A stretch of 64,000 nt of DNA. Origin: Gallibacterium trehalosifermentans (GTDB lineage: Bacteria; Pseudomonadota; Gammaproteobacteria; Enterobacterales; Pasteurellaceae). The stretch lies in contig NZ_JBHLWB010000005.1 in NCBI RefSeq assembly GCF_042433055.1, positions 1 through 64,000 of the forward strand, read 5' to 3'. Positions 16,937 through 26,989 of this stretch are shown one piece after another. Under the pieces are notes generated by a model. The model ran no database searches and was not told the DNA's origin. It saw nothing but the letters and a program-made list of their open reading frames with translations. The position numbers and the translations under genes were made by a program. How positions within the stretch are numbered: the stretch's first letter is position 1; every line of letters starts with the position of its first letter.

Positions 16937-17461
16937 CTATGCGAGTTGATCTAAACACATCTCAGTATAGATTTGCTTACACCATTTTTCTACACGTTCA
17001 TTGGTTAATTCTGGTTGACGATCTTCGTCAATACATAAACCAACAAAGGTATTATCATCGATAAGTGCTTTTGATGATTCAAACTGATAACCTTCTGTTG
17101 CCCAGTAACCAACGATAGTTGCACCACGAGGTTCAATAATATCGCGTACTGTTCCCATTGCATCACAGAAGTAATCGGCATAATCTTCTTGATCCCCACA
17201 GCCAAAAATGGCAACTAATTTATTAGTAAAATCAATTTCTTCTAGCGTTGGGAAAAAGTCGTCCCAGTCGCATTGTGCTTCGCCATAGTACCAAGTCGGA
17301 ATACCGATCATTAAGAAATCATAGGCTTCGATATCTTCTTTTGTGCTTTTTGCAATATCGTGAATATCGACTAATTCACTACCTAATTGCTTTTGGATCA
17401 TTTTGGCAATGTTTTCTGTATTGCCTGTGTCGCTACCATAAAATAAGCCAATAAGTGCCAT
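16937..17461 (-). CDS. fldA: flavodoxin I
   Basis: 174 residues, the length of long-chain flavodoxins. FMN phosphate loop GSDTGNTENIAK at about 9-20, the 50s-loop GIPTWYYGEAQCDW with the stacking Trp/Tyr, and the 90s-loop FGCGDQEDYADYFCDA. Low-potential electron carrier in the cytoplasm for enzymes such as IspG/IspH, MetH and anaerobic radical-SAM activases. It follows ybfE by one base and precedes fur, matching E. coli order. Confidence 0.97.
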   Translation of the reverse strand: MALIGLFYGSDTGNTENIAKMIQKQLGSELVDIHDIAKSTKEDIEAYDFLMIGIPTWYYGEAQCDWDDFFPTLEEIDFTNKLVAIFGCGDQEDYADYFCDAMGTVRDIIEPRGATIVGYWATEGYQFESSKALIDDNTFVGLCIDEDRQPELTNERVEKWCKQIYTEMCLDQLA

Positions 17462-17462
17462 G

Positions 17463-17744
17463 TTAATTCCTATTTTTCTCTAAATATGTTTGTAGGATTT
17501 GCTCTATAAGTTGCTGTCGACTTACATTAGCCTCTTCTGCTAAGTCTTCAAGTTGTTCAACCATACTACTATGCAATTTTAACTCAACCCGACGAAGCCC
17601 CACCGCTTTATCACGGCGTAATTGATTGCATTTGTTTATTCGGATTTGTTGTTCTCTGCTTAGCGGATTGGTACGAGGTCTTCCGACTTTAGCAACGTGG
17701 GCAAATAAGTCGAGAGTTATACAATCTGCTTCTTGTTTTGCCAT
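17463..17744 (-). CDS. ybfE: YbfE family ribbon-helix-helix protein
   Basis: 93 residues from ATG 17744; an in-frame GTG four codons upstream is less likely because MAKQEADCITLDLF matches the family N-terminus. Basic and small. PGRP-like VGRPRTNPLSREQQIRINKCNQLRRDK is followed by VELKL and a helix-turn-helix-like ANVSRQQLIEQIL, consistent with a ribbon-helix-helix DNA-binding fold. E. coli YbfE is LexA-regulated, but no SOS box is visible here. A hairpin sits just before the start codon. It is separated from fldA by one base. Confidence 0.8.
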   Translation of the reverse strand: MAKQEADCITLDLFAHVAKVGRPRTNPLSREQQIRINKCNQLRRDKAVGLRRVELKLHSSMVEQLEDLAEEANVSRQQLIEQILQTYLEKNRN

Positions 17745-17755
17745 TACGATACTCA

Positions 17756-17773
17756 CTGAAAGTCATCTTTCAG
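17756..17773 (-). promoter_or_regulatory. hairpin beside the ybfE ribosome-binding region
   Basis: CTGAAAG-TCAT-CTTTCAG, a 7-bp perfect stem with a 4-nt loop, ends 11 bases before the ybfE ATG. It could affect translation or be a repressor site. Confidence 0.4.
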
Positions 17774-17848
17774 ACTACTTGAGATTGATCAGCTGTTTTT
17801 GTGGCGTGCAATATATCATAGTTTCAAATAAACTGAAAATATCACAAT

Positions 17849-18634
17849 TCAGCTATTTTGCTGTAAATGGCGCTGAATTGCACGAATCACGTAATGGGGT
17901 TTATCGGCGTGTACCCAATGGGCAGCGCCATTAATTGTGAAAGAGTGTGCATTGGGGAAACGCTGTAAAATTGCATTGGTGTGTTCAGGCAAAATATAGT
18001 GTGAGTTGCCACCACGAATAAACAACGTTGGCAAAGTGCATACACCTGAACAATCCCAATCCATTAATTGTTGATAATGTTGATATAGTGCTCGTGTATT
18101 AAAGCGAAAACGTTGTTCTTGTTTGGCGTCAAATGATTTTAAGACAAATTGTAAAATAGCTTCATTAGTAACGAATTGTTCCATAATGCTTTTTGCTTGT
18201 TGGCGAGTAGTTGGTTGTGCTTGTGCCACAGCAAATAAGGCTTGAAAGACGATGTTATGTTCATTATGGGTATAGGTAACAGGCGCAATATCTAAAATAA
18301 TTAAACTCTTTACATATTGAGGGTAATTTAACGCAAATTGCATTGCTGTTTTTCCTCCCATTGAGTGTCCAATTAAGATCACATTTTTGAGTTGTAAGTG
18401 TTGCAAAAGATTGAAAAGATCTTCTGCCATAACAGCATAATTCATTTGATCGGCATGGAAACTGTGTCCATGATTGCGTAAATCGACTCGTAATAGAGAA
18501 TATTCAGTTTGGAATGCTTTCGCAATGATGCCGAGATTATTCATATCGCCGAATAATCCGTGGATAAAAACTAAAGTATCTGCTTGTGCATTATCAGCGG
18601 GGAGATAATCAAAATTGAGTAATGACTGTGTCAT
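17849..18634 (-). CDS. ybfF: alpha/beta hydrolase, YbfF esterase
   Basis: 261 residues. Oxyanion FIHGLFGDMNNLG (about 24-36), nucleophile Ser in GHSMGGKTAM, Asp in FIRGGNSHYI region, and late His in GAAHWVHADKP. Acyl esterase; E. coli YbfF hydrolyses short-chain esters and malonyl-CoA/palmitoyl-CoA in vitro. It lies between ybfE and the divergent seqA gene, as in E. coli. Confidence 0.9.
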   Translation of the reverse strand: MTQSLLNFDYLPADNAQADTLVFIHGLFGDMNNLGIIAKAFQTEYSLLRVDLRNHGHSFHADQMNYAVMAEDLFNLLQHLQLKNVILIGHSMGGKTAMQFALNYPQYVKSLIILDIAPVTYTHNEHNIVFQALFAVAQAQPTTRQQAKSIMEQFVTNEAILQFVLKSFDAKQEQRFRFNTRALYQHYQQLMDWDCSGVCTLPTLFIRGGNSHYILPEHTNAILQRFPNAHSFTINGAAHWVHADKPHYVIRAIQRHLQQNS

Positions 18635-18814
18635 GATAAAAATGTCTTTTTAGAAGAAATAGTAAAAAAAGATAAAATATTTTAGGGGAAGGATCAAGTT
18701 TTAAGCAGTTACAAAAATTTGGCATAGAAAATCAGCATAAATTGGATTTTGTTTTCGGCTTTGCAGAGATATAGCGTATAATGGTGAAATATTAGCAGAA
18801 TGTGGAGGAAATTT

Positions 18815-19453
18815 ATGAAGACTATTAATATTGATGATGAGCTTTACCAATATATTGCCAGTAATACTCAATCCATCGGTGAAGATGCTTCAACAATTTT
18901 GCGGAGATTATTAAATTTTCCTCAAATAAATGTGTCAAATGACACGACTTTTACCCATTCTAAAGCGACGGAAAGTGAAAAAAGTGTTTCTGTTGATAGT
19001 CATCAAGAAGCGAAGCCGCAAATTGAAGCATCAATAGCGCTACAGCCGAAGAAACCGAATGAAGACACCATTGCCCATATTAGTCGCCAGTTACAGAAAT
19101 TGATTAGTTCTGCAGAGTTTATCGAAGAAGATAAACAGGTTAATCGCTTTTTATCAATTCTGAGCGTGTTATATCGTGCTAGTCCAGAGGGGTTTTCTAG
19201 TGCAACAGAAGTGAGCCAAGGGCGTTCCAGAGTTTATTTTTCATTAGAGGTGGCAGAAATAGAGGCGTCTGGCAGCAGTGTAAATCCAAAACAAATTCCT
19301 AAATCGCCATTTTGGGTTGCTACCAACAATAATACAGGACGAAAATGGAATATGCTGGAATCTGTGATGCGAGCGATGTATGTGCCTGATAGTTTAATTG
19401 AATTGGTGGCACAGCAATTTACATCATCACATTCAACTGAGGAAAATCATTAA
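18815..19453 (+). CDS. seqA: negative modulator of replication initiation SeqA
   Basis: 212 residues from ATG 18815, chosen because GGAGG lies just upstream and MKTINIDDELYQYIAS is the conserved start. N-terminal oligomerisation domain (about 1-40), a long variable linker rich in polar residues (about 45-95), and the C-terminal hemimethylated-GATC-binding domain (KSPFWVATNNNTGRK). It sequesters oriC and organises newly replicated DNA. The linker is longer than in E. coli (181 residues total). The stop TAA overlaps the menE ATG. Confidence 0.95.
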   Translation: MKTINIDDELYQYIASNTQSIGEDASTILRRLLNFPQINVSNDTTFTHSKATESEKSVSVDSHQEAKPQIEASIALQPKKPNEDTIAHISRQLQKLISSAEFIEEDKQVNRFLSILSVLYRASPEGFSSATEVSQGRSRVYFSLEVAEIEASGSSVNPKQIPKSPFWVATNNNTGRKWNMLESVMRAMYVPDSLIELVAQQFTSSHSTEENH

Positions 19454-20895
19454 TGTTGTGGCAGCAGTATGCACAAACGAAGCCAGCAAATATCGCATTA
19501 ATCACAACAGTAAAGCAAAATAAAAGCGGGGAAGAAACCCGCTTTTCTATTGAAGAAAAGTGTTGGTCGTGGCAACAAATAAATCAGATTATTCAACAAC
19601 AAGCTATCTCGTGGCAGCAACAGGGCGTCAAGCGAGGAGATGGTGTTGCATTGATAGGGCGTTATCAGCCATTGTTGGTCATTGCATATTTGGTTGCCTT
19701 ACAACTTGGTTGCCGCGTTCTGGTATTAAATCCAATGTTCCCAGAAGAAAAAAAACGGGAAATTTGCGAACAAAATGAAATGAATTATCTGCTTGATTGT
19801 CAGCAAACGCAGATAGATCTGGAGCAACCATTAAATATGCAACGTTTAACAGTTGTGGAAGCGTTTGCTGAACAGTCTTGGATCAAACATTGTCCATTAA
19901 CATTAACACTAACTTCTGGTTCAACAGGATTACCGAAAGCTGTTGTGCATACAATAGAACAGCATCTTGCTAGTGCCAAAGGAATCTCACCTCTATTAGA
20001 GGTTGAAGCAAGTAGCGAATGGTTACTCTCATTACCATTATTTCATGTTTCTGGGCAAGGCATTGTTTGGCGTTGGTTGCTTAGTGGTTCAGCGCTTCGC
20101 TGTGTTGGGGAATCCATATATCAAGATTTATTACAGGTAACTCATGCTTCTTTAGTCCCTACGCAATTACAGCAATTTTTAGCCTTATTAGCTGAACAAC
20201 CAGAAGCAAAATGTCGCTTAACGCATATTTTATTAGGGGGAGCGCATATTCCAACGGAATTACCGCTAATAGCAATGCAACAAGGGATTAAATGCTATTC
20301 AGGTTATGGCATGACGGAAATGGCATCAACGGTATTTGCCAAACAAAGCGATCATACTGATGGTGTAGGGTATTTATTAGCAGAACGAGAGTTCAAATTA
20401 GAACATGATGAGGTTTGGGTAAAAGGGACGACATTAGCGCTAGGTTATTGGCAAAAGCCGCACTCGATCCGTTCTTTATTAAATGCACAAGGGTGGTTTG
20501 CGACACGCGATAAAGCGTTTCAAGATCTTTCAACTGGAGAACTATTTATTGTTGGGCGATTGGATAATATGTTTATCTCGGGTGGTGAAAATATTCAGCC
20601 AGAAGAGATTGAGGCAGTAATTTTAACCTCATCTAAAGTCAGACAAGCTTTTGTTTTACCAATAGATGATTCTAAGTTTGGACAGCGCCCAGTTGCTGTA
20701 ATTGAGTTTATTGAAGATTTTTCGCATGAACAGGTACAACAGATAGAACAGAAGATACAACAAAGTTTAGAAAAATTTAAATGGCCTATTGCTTATTATC
20801 CATTAGCGGCATTACAACCAGTAGAATCAGGAATTAAGTTATCTCGGCATCAGTTAAAAGAACAATTAGCAACATTTTTACAGAATGAGGCATAA
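19453..20895 (+). CDS. menE: o-succinylbenzoate-CoA ligase
   Basis: 480 residues. ANL-family adenylate-forming enzyme: P-loop LTSGSTGLPKAVVH around 155-168, GYGMTEM at about 280, RDKAF and the hinge GRLDNMFISGGENIQPEEIE. It activates o-succinylbenzoate to its CoA ester in menaquinone synthesis. The ATG overlaps the seqA stop (TAATG), so translation is coupled. The seqA-menE pairing is as in Haemophilus. Alternative acyl-CoA ligases share the fold, but position supports MenE. Confidence 0.88.
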   Translation: MLWQQYAQTKPANIALITTVKQNKSGEETRFSIEEKCWSWQQINQIIQQQAISWQQQGVKRGDGVALIGRYQPLLVIAYLVALQLGCRVLVLNPMFPEEKKREICEQNEMNYLLDCQQTQIDLEQPLNMQRLTVVEAFAEQSWIKHCPLTLTLTSGSTGLPKAVVHTIEQHLASAKGISPLLEVEASSEWLLSLPLFHVSGQGIVWRWLLSGSALRCVGESIYQDLLQVTHASLVPTQLQQFLALLAEQPEAKCRLTHILLGGAHIPTELPLIAMQQGIKCYSGYGMTEMASTVFAKQSDHTDGVGYLLAEREFKLEHDEVWVKGTTLALGYWQKPHSIRSLLNAQGWFATRDKAFQDLSTGELFIVGRLDNMFISGGENIQPEEIEAVILTSSKVRQAFVLPIDDSKFGQRPVAVIEFIEDFSHEQVQQIEQKIQQSLEKFKWPIAYYPLAALQPVESGIKLSRHQLKEQLATFLQNEA

Positions 20896-20896
20896 G

Positions 20897-23800
20897 ATGA
20901 GTAAGCGATTTTTTATTTTAGGTTTATTTTTAGTTACGTTATGTGCCACTTCTTTTGGTTACACTCAATTACCAACCGCAACAGATATTCAAACCCAAAT
21001 TACTGCATTAAAAGCAAGTCCTAATGCAAGTGATGTAAATAATAAACAAGATGTAACTACATTAGAAGAAAGTTTGAGTCTTTTGAAGCAGTTAGAGGAA
21101 CAGAAAAAACAAAATATTGAGCTGAGTAACCAAATAAAAACGGCAACAACAGCAATTCCTAAGTTACAAACAGAGTTAAATCGCCTTAAAAATGAGGATA
21201 AGAAAGGCGATGATGTAGAAACATTGACGAAATTATCAGAAGATGTATTGCAAAAACGTTTAACCTCTTCGTTTCAAGAAACGGAAAATATTCAAACTAC
21301 ATTGAATAGCATTGTTTCACAAATTGTTAATCAACAAACATTACCAGATAGAATCCAATCGATTTTAAGTACCAATTTATCCAAGACACAGGCTTTGAAC
21401 CGTACATTAAGCGCTAATCAACTTAATCCTGTGTTAGTTGATCGTTATCAGATTGAATTAGCCTTAATTGATGCGCAAAATGATTATAACCAAACTTTAT
21501 TGAAAGAGAGTGCAACCTTAAATTCATGGTATGAACTACAACGTGATCAGCAAAGTTTTTATTTGCAACAAGCAAAAATTGAACAACAGAATCTACAAGC
21601 AGCATTAAATGCGAAACAGTTAGCGGCGTCGAAGAAACAGTTAGCACAATTAGAAAAATCACAAGAGAATAATAATGAAAATATCAATCCGCTCATTCAA
21701 AGTGAACTGAATCGAAATACGCAATTAAGCCAACAATTATTAAATGAAATTCAATCTTCAAATCAACTTTCACAAGAGAGTTTGCGGATAAAAAATGTAT
21801 TAGATAATTTGATACAAACGCAGCGCAGCATAGATGAGCAAATTAGTGCATTACAAGGAACATTAGTTCTTTCTCGGATTATCAACCAGCAAAAACAAAA
21901 TCTACCTACCGATCAAACGATTGATGGTTTAGGTAAACGCATTACAGATTTACGTGTCCAGATTTTTGATCTTACTCAGGCTCGAGATGCTATTTATACG
22001 CCAGATAGTTATATTACAAATTTGCCACATTCAGCAGAATTAAATGATGAAGAGCGAAGTCGTTTAATGAGCATATTGAGCGAGAGAAAAAATATTTATT
22101 CAGATATTCTTAAATCGTTAAATGCTCAACTTAATTTAGCGATTACGATTGAATTAAATCAGCAGCAAGTTCGCTTAATTAGTGATGATTTACAACAAAA
22201 ACTGCAACAGCAGAGTTTCTGGGTGAAAAGCAATAATGCGATTGATTGGGATTGGTTAACTCAATTTCCGAAAATAGCTGTCAATCAAATTACCAGTATT
22301 AGTAATAATATTGATATAACGCATTTTAGCCGTAACTTATTACCAATGTTGATTTTAATCAGCTTGTTATCGTTCATTGCTGGACTGATTTATTCACAAA
22401 AAAGCAAATTACAGGCGTGGTTAGCAAAAATTAACTCACAAGTAGGCACGCTCAATGCAGATAGCCAGTGGCATACTCCATTAGCGATATTGCTTACTGC
22501 AATTTTAGTGATTCCTTATCCATTATTATTCCTGATCTTTTTTGTCTTAGCAGGACATCTTATCATTGCGAATCCTATTTTAGCTTGGCCGTGGACACTA
22601 AAAATGGCTGGGTACTGGTGGTTATTTGCCTTTTTAATTGAATTGTTAAAATCAAATGGGCTTGCTTATCGCCATTTTGGTTTGGCTAAGGAAAGTGGAA
22701 AGCTTTTTTTAGCTGTTTTAAAACGTTCGATATGGGCAATTATTTTTTTAATTAATACCACGTTATTTAGTGATATGAGTGGTACACCACTAAATAATGA
22801 TGTCATTGGGGAAATTATTACCATATCCGCATTGATTTTTTGTGTGTTGATTATTGCGCCACGCTTTGGCTATGCCGTTAAAAAATATCAAGATAGTAGA
22901 GATGAGATAAATCCTCATCAACCTATTGGTCCAGTTTTGCTGAAAGTGATTAGAGTGTTGTTATTATTGATTCCAATGGCATTAATTATCCTGATAGTGC
23001 TTGGCTATTATTACACAGCGCTTAACCTTATTTCCCATTTTATAGCGAGCTATTTGGTTACTGTGTTATGGGTATTAATTAAGCAAATTACTGATCGTAC
23101 ATTGGCGGTATCTGCCCGTCGTTTAGCGTATAAACGATTAAAAGAGCAGCGTGAAAAGCATCAATCAAAATTAGAAGCAGCAGGACATTCAGAAGAAATC
23201 GTGATTGATGCTCAAGATTCAGAATTAGCATTAAGTCAAGTAAAACAACAAGTTGCAAGGATTGCAGAGTGGTTGTTATGGGCAGTTTTATTCAGTTTTT
23301 ACTATGTTGTTTGGTCTGATTTATTGACCGTTGCTTATCATTTGAAAAGCATTACATTATGGCAACAAACGATTACCACTGAAACAGGTACAGTGGTTGA
23401 GTCAATCACCTTGTTAAATATGTTGTTAGCGATTTTTATTTTAATCGTTACCTATGTATTAATTCGTAACCTTGCTGGAGTGTTGGAAGTATTAGTTTTT
23501 TCAAGGATAAAATTATCGCAAGGTGCGCCTTATACAATTACGACCTTACTAACATACTTTATTGTCGCGATTGGTGCAGCATGGGCATTTTCTACGTTAG
23601 GAATGTCATGGTCGAAGTTACAGTGGTTATTTGCCGCATTATCAGTTGGATTAGGGTTCGGTTTACAGGAAATTTTCGCAAATTTTGTATCAGGGATTAT
23701 TATTCTATTTGAGCGCCCAGTAAGAATTGGCGATACCATTACGATTGGAGAATATTCTGGAACTGTCTCAAAAATTCGTATTCGTGCAACAACATTAGTT

Positions 23801-24238
23801 GACTATGATGGTAAAGAAGTCATTGTGCCAAATAAAGCATTTGTTACAGAGCGTTTGACAAACTGGGCGTTATCCAACACTATTACACGCTTAGTAATAA
23901 AAGTTGGTGTAGCTTATGGTAGTGATCTTGAATTGACGAAAAAACTTTTATTACAAGCTGCGGCTGATTGTAAATCAGTTTTAAAGGAACCTGAACCAAA
24001 AGCCTATTTTTTGGTGTTTGGTGCAAGTACATTAGATCATGAATTACGCGTTTATGTAGGTGAATTATCAGATCGCTTACCAACAACGGATTTTATTAAT
24101 CGTCGTATTAATAGCTTATTTGCAGAACACAATATAGAAATTGCATTTAATCAATTAGATGTTTTTATCAAAAATCAAGATACAGGTGAAGAGATGAAAG
24201 TGTCTTCGTCAGAACCTCATACACAGATGAAACAATAA
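20897..24238 (+). CDS. large MscS-family mechanosensitive channel (MscM/MscK type)
   Basis: 1113 residues from ATG 20897, one base past the menE stop. Signal peptide (MSKRFFILGLFLVTLCATSFG), then ~450 residues of periplasmic coiled coil rich in Gln/Asn/Leu, about eleven membrane segments from residue ~485, and a C-terminal MscS core. The pore helix region is visible as LSVGLGFGLQEIFANFVSGIIILFERP in pieces around residues 915-940, followed by the beta domain VRIGDTITIGEYSGTV. It opens under membrane tension to release solutes. Both E. coli MscK (1120) and MscM/YjeP (1107) fit by length. Confidence 0.9.
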   Translation: MSKRFFILGLFLVTLCATSFGYTQLPTATDIQTQITALKASPNASDVNNKQDVTTLEESLSLLKQLEEQKKQNIELSNQIKTATTAIPKLQTELNRLKNEDKKGDDVETLTKLSEDVLQKRLTSSFQETENIQTTLNSIVSQIVNQQTLPDRIQSILSTNLSKTQALNRTLSANQLNPVLVDRYQIELALIDAQNDYNQTLLKESATLNSWYELQRDQQSFYLQQAKIEQQNLQAALNAKQLAASKKQLAQLEKSQENNNENINPLIQSELNRNTQLSQQLLNEIQSSNQLSQESLRIKNVLDNLIQTQRSIDEQISALQGTLVLSRIINQQKQNLPTDQTIDGLGKRITDLRVQIFDLTQARDAIYTPDSYITNLPHSAELNDEERSRLMSILSERKNIYSDILKSLNAQLNLAITIELNQQQVRLISDDLQQKLQQQSFWVKSNNAIDWDWLTQFPKIAVNQITSISNNIDITHFSRNLLPMLILISLLSFIAGLIYSQKSKLQAWLAKINSQVGTLNADSQWHTPLAILLTAILVIPYPLLFLIFFVLAGHLIIANPILAWPWTLKMAGYWWLFAFLIELLKSNGLAYRHFGLAKESGKLFLAVLKRSIWAIIFLINTTLFSDMSGTPLNNDVIGEIITISALIFCVLIIAPRFGYAVKKYQDSRDEINPHQPIGPVLLKVIRVLLLLIPMALIILIVLGYYYTALNLISHFIASYLVTVLWVLIKQITDRTLAVSARRLAYKRLKEQREKHQSKLEAAGHSEEIVIDAQDSELALSQVKQQVARIAEWLLWAVLFSFYYVVWSDLLTVAYHLKSITLWQQTITTETGTVVESITLLNMLLAIFILIVTYVLIRNLAGVLEVLVFSRIKLSQGAPYTITTLLTYFIVAIGAAWAFSTLGMSWSKLQWLFAALSVGLGFGLQEIFANFVSGIIILFERPVRIGDTITIGEYSGTVSKIRIRATTLVDYDGKEVIVPNKAFVTERLTNWALSNTITRLVIKVGVAYGSDLELTKKLLLQAAADCKSVLKEPEPKAYFLVFGASTLDHELRVYVGELSDRLPTTDFINRRINSLFAEHNIEIAFNQLDVFIKNQDTGEEMKVSSSEPHTQMKQ

Positions 24239-24257
24239 AAATGACAAGGATATAAAC

Positions 24258-25337
24258 ATGGCAGGCAATAGTATTGGACAACTATTTAAAGTAACAACGT
24301 TTGGTGAATCGCATGGGATAGCCTTAGGGGGTATCGTAGATGGTGTACCACCAGGGTTAGAATTAAGCGAAGCGGATTTACAACCAGATCTAGATCGCCG
24401 TAAACCTGGAACATCACGCTACACCACACCACGACGCGAAGATGATGAAGTGCAAATTTTATCAGGCGTATTTGAGGGGAAAACCACAGGAACCAGTATT
24501 GGTTTATTAATTAAGAATAGCGATCAACGTTCACAAGATTATAGTGAAATTAAGGATCGTTTCCGTCCAGGGCACGCGGATTATACTTATCAACAAAAAT
24601 ATGGATTGCGTGATTATCGTGGTGGCGGGCGTTCTTCTGCCCGTGAAACTGCGATTCGGGTAGCGGCAGGCGCCATAGCGAAGAAATATTTAGCCGAAAA
24701 ATTTGGTATTAAGATTCATGGTTTTTTATCACAGATTGGCGATATACAAATTCCAGCGCAAAATCTAAGTCAGATTGATTGGGGCTTTGTGAATAGCAAT
24801 CCGTTTTTCTGCCCAGATGCAGCAAGTATTGAAAAATTTGATCAACTGATTAGAGAGTTAAAAAAAGCAGGGGATTCAATCGGAGCAAAATTAACCGTGG
24901 TGGCGGAAAATGTACCTATTGGATTAGGTGAGCCCGTTTTTGATCGTCTAGATGCAGATTTAGCACATGCCTTAATGGGAATTAATGCGGTAAAAGGAGT
25001 GGAAATTGGCGATGGTTTTGCTGTGGTAAACCAACGTGGTAGCCAACATCGTGATGAAATGACGCCAGAGGGTTTCTGTTCAAATCATGCAGGTGGTATT
25101 TTAGGTGGGATCAGTTCGGGACAACCGATTATCGCTACCATTGCATTGAAACCAACATCAAGTATTACCATTCCTGGACGTAGTGTAAATTTAGAGAATC
25201 AACCTGTTGAAGTGGTTACCAAAGGTCGCCATGATCCTTGTGTAGGTATTCGTGCCGTACCTATTGCTGAAGCAATGGTTGCGATTGTATTAATGGATCA
25301 TTTGCTGCGTTATCAAGGTCAATGTGGACAAAAATAA
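24258..25337 (+). CDS. aroC: chorismate synthase
   Basis: 359 residues, full length. Family signatures: GESHGIALGGIVDGVPPGL near the N-terminus, DYRGGGRSSARETAIRVAAG, and RHDPCVGIRAVPIAEAM near the C-terminus. It converts EPSP to chorismate using reduced FMN, the last common step to aromatic amino acids and folate. Followed by mepA with overlapping or adjacent start. Confidence 0.97.
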   Translation: MAGNSIGQLFKVTTFGESHGIALGGIVDGVPPGLELSEADLQPDLDRRKPGTSRYTTPRREDDEVQILSGVFEGKTTGTSIGLLIKNSDQRSQDYSEIKDRFRPGHADYTYQQKYGLRDYRGGGRSSARETAIRVAAGAIAKKYLAEKFGIKIHGFLSQIGDIQIPAQNLSQIDWGFVNSNPFFCPDAASIEKFDQLIRELKKAGDSIGAKLTVVAENVPIGLGEPVFDRLDADLAHALMGINAVKGVEIGDGFAVVNQRGSQHRDEMTPEGFCSNHAGGILGGISSGQPIIATIALKPTSSITIPGRSVNLENQPVEVVTKGRHDPCVGIRAVPIAEAMVAIVLMDHLLRYQGQCGQK

Positions 25338-26182
25338 AAATGAAAATGCTTTGGAAATTCGTTCTGACGATTCTCTTGTTTAGCTGCTCGTCATTGATTT
25401 TAGCTGAAACAGAATGGCAAAAAATCAAACGCCCAATACCAGGCGAGCCATTACCGATTGGCAGTTACAGTAATGGTTGTCTCATTGGGGCAAAAGCATT
25501 GCCACTGCAAGGGGAAGGGTATCAAGTGATTCGTTCACAAAAATTACGTTATTTTGGACACCCTGAAATGCTTGCGTATTTAACAAGGCTAGGGCAACGT
25601 GTTAAAGCAGCGGGATTACCGACAATGTTAGTCGGCGATATTGCGATGCCTGCGGGTGGGCGGTTTGCGACTGGTCATGCTAGCCATCAAATGGGGTTAG
25701 ATGCAGATATTTGGTTAAAAATGGGCGGAATGAGTCGCCAACAAGCCCAGAACCCAACGGCAATTTTAATGGTAAATCGTAAATTACAGCGTGTTGATGA
25801 GCGAGTTTGGAGTAATAATCAAACGACATTAATTCATTTAGCTGCAACGGATTCGCAAGTCGCGCGTATTTTTGTTAATCCAGCAATCAAATTAAAACTT
25901 TGTCAAACCGTGAAAGGTGATCGTAGTTGGTTACGCAAAATTCGTCCATGGTTTGGGCATGATGCTCATTTTCATGTTCGTTTACATTGTCCAAAAGGTG
26001 CGCAATATTGTGAGGAGCAAGCAGCGATACCAGCAGGAGAGGGGTGTGGTGCAGAATTAATGTCTTGGTTTGAACCGAAGCAGCCTAGCGCGTCAGTACC
26101 AGCAAAACAGCCACCAATGTTACCCATTTTGTGCCAGCAACTACTTGATTCACCAGAAAAACAGCAGTGGCTGACAGAATAA
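25322..26182 (+). CDS. mepA: penicillin-insensitive murein endopeptidase
   Basis: 286 residues from ATG 25322, overlapping aroC by 16 bases; the ATGs at 25340 and 25346 are alternatives that give a cleaner signal peptide (ending SLILA). LAS-family zinc metallopeptidase: the ligand set is visible as GHASHQMGLDAD and GHDAHFHVRL, with cysteines for disulphides. It cuts D-Ala-meso-DAP and DAP-DAP cross-links in the periplasm. aroC-mepA-TSUP-lpxM is the Haemophilus order. Confidence 0.93.
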   Translation: MWTKIKMKMLWKFVLTILLFSCSSLILAETEWQKIKRPIPGEPLPIGSYSNGCLIGAKALPLQGEGYQVIRSQKLRYFGHPEMLAYLTRLGQRVKAAGLPTMLVGDIAMPAGGRFATGHASHQMGLDADIWLKMGGMSRQQAQNPTAILMVNRKLQRVDERVWSNNQTTLIHLAATDSQVARIFVNPAIKLKLCQTVKGDRSWLRKIRPWFGHDAHFHVRLHCPKGAQYCEEQAAIPAGEGCGAELMSWFEPKQPSASVPAKQPPMLPILCQQLLDSPEKQQWLTE

Positions 26183-26199
26183 TCTCAGAAGGAGAAGAT

Positions 26200-26964
26200 A
26201 TGGAGCTTGCATGGGATATTTATTTACTACTTTTTTTACTTGCAGCATTAGCTGGGTTTATTGATGCGATTGCTGGTGGTGGTGGATTAATTACGATTCC
26301 TGCTTTGTTAGCGGTTGGCTTACCGCCTGCGGCGGCATTAGCGACCAATAAATTACAAGCGAGTGGCGGATCCTTTTCCGCAAGTTTGTATTTTGTGCGA
26401 CAAAAAGCAGTACATTTACGCCAAATATGGAAAATGATTTTAGGAACATTTATTGGCGCAATGATAGGAACGATCGCGGTACAATCTATTGATGCAGGTG
26501 TGGTGAAGTCATTGTTGCCAATTTTGGTATTAATTGTAGGGCTTTATTTCCTCTTTTCGCCAAAAATTGGTGATCAAGATCGGCAACAACGCTTAAGTTT
26601 TGTTGCGTTTGCGATAACAGCAGCGTTTCCTATTGGATTTTATGATGGTTTCTTTGGACCAGGGACTGGTTCTTTTCTTTGTGTCGCCTTTGTAACTTTG
26701 CTGGGATTTAATCTTGCTAAAGCAACGGCTCATGCCAAAATTCTCAATTTTACCTCTAATTTTACCTCATTAATTTTCTTTATCTTAGGTGGCGAGGTCT
26801 ATTGGATCTTAGGATTAGTCATGATGTTAGGTGGCTTTATTGGCGCTAGACTTGGCGCGAAAATGGTTTTGACTAAAGGACAAAAATTAATTCGCCCGAT
26901 GGTTGTCGTGATGGCATTTATCATGACGGCAAAAATGATGTATGACTACGGTTGGTTTAATTAA
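26200..26964 (+). CDS. TSUP-family (YfcA-like) membrane transporter
   Basis: 254 residues from ATG 26200 (AGGAGA upstream); the longer frame overlapping mepA is unlikely. About eight membrane segments in two repeats, with family motifs GFIDAIAGGGGLITIPAL and FYDGFFGPGTGSFL. TSUP proteins export or import sulfite, sulfonates or related anions. The substrate is unknown. It lies between mepA and lpxM. Confidence 0.85.
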   Translation: MELAWDIYLLLFLLAALAGFIDAIAGGGGLITIPALLAVGLPPAAALATNKLQASGGSFSASLYFVRQKAVHLRQIWKMILGTFIGAMIGTIAVQSIDAGVVKSLLPILVLIVGLYFLFSPKIGDQDRQQRLSFVAFAITAAFPIGFYDGFFGPGTGSFLCVAFVTLLGFNLAKATAHAKILNFTSNFTSLIFFILGGEVYWILGLVMMLGGFIGARLGAKMVLTKGQKLIRPMVVVMAFIMTAKMMYDYGWFN

Positions 26965-26989
26965 GAAAGAAAAAAATATAAAAATTATT

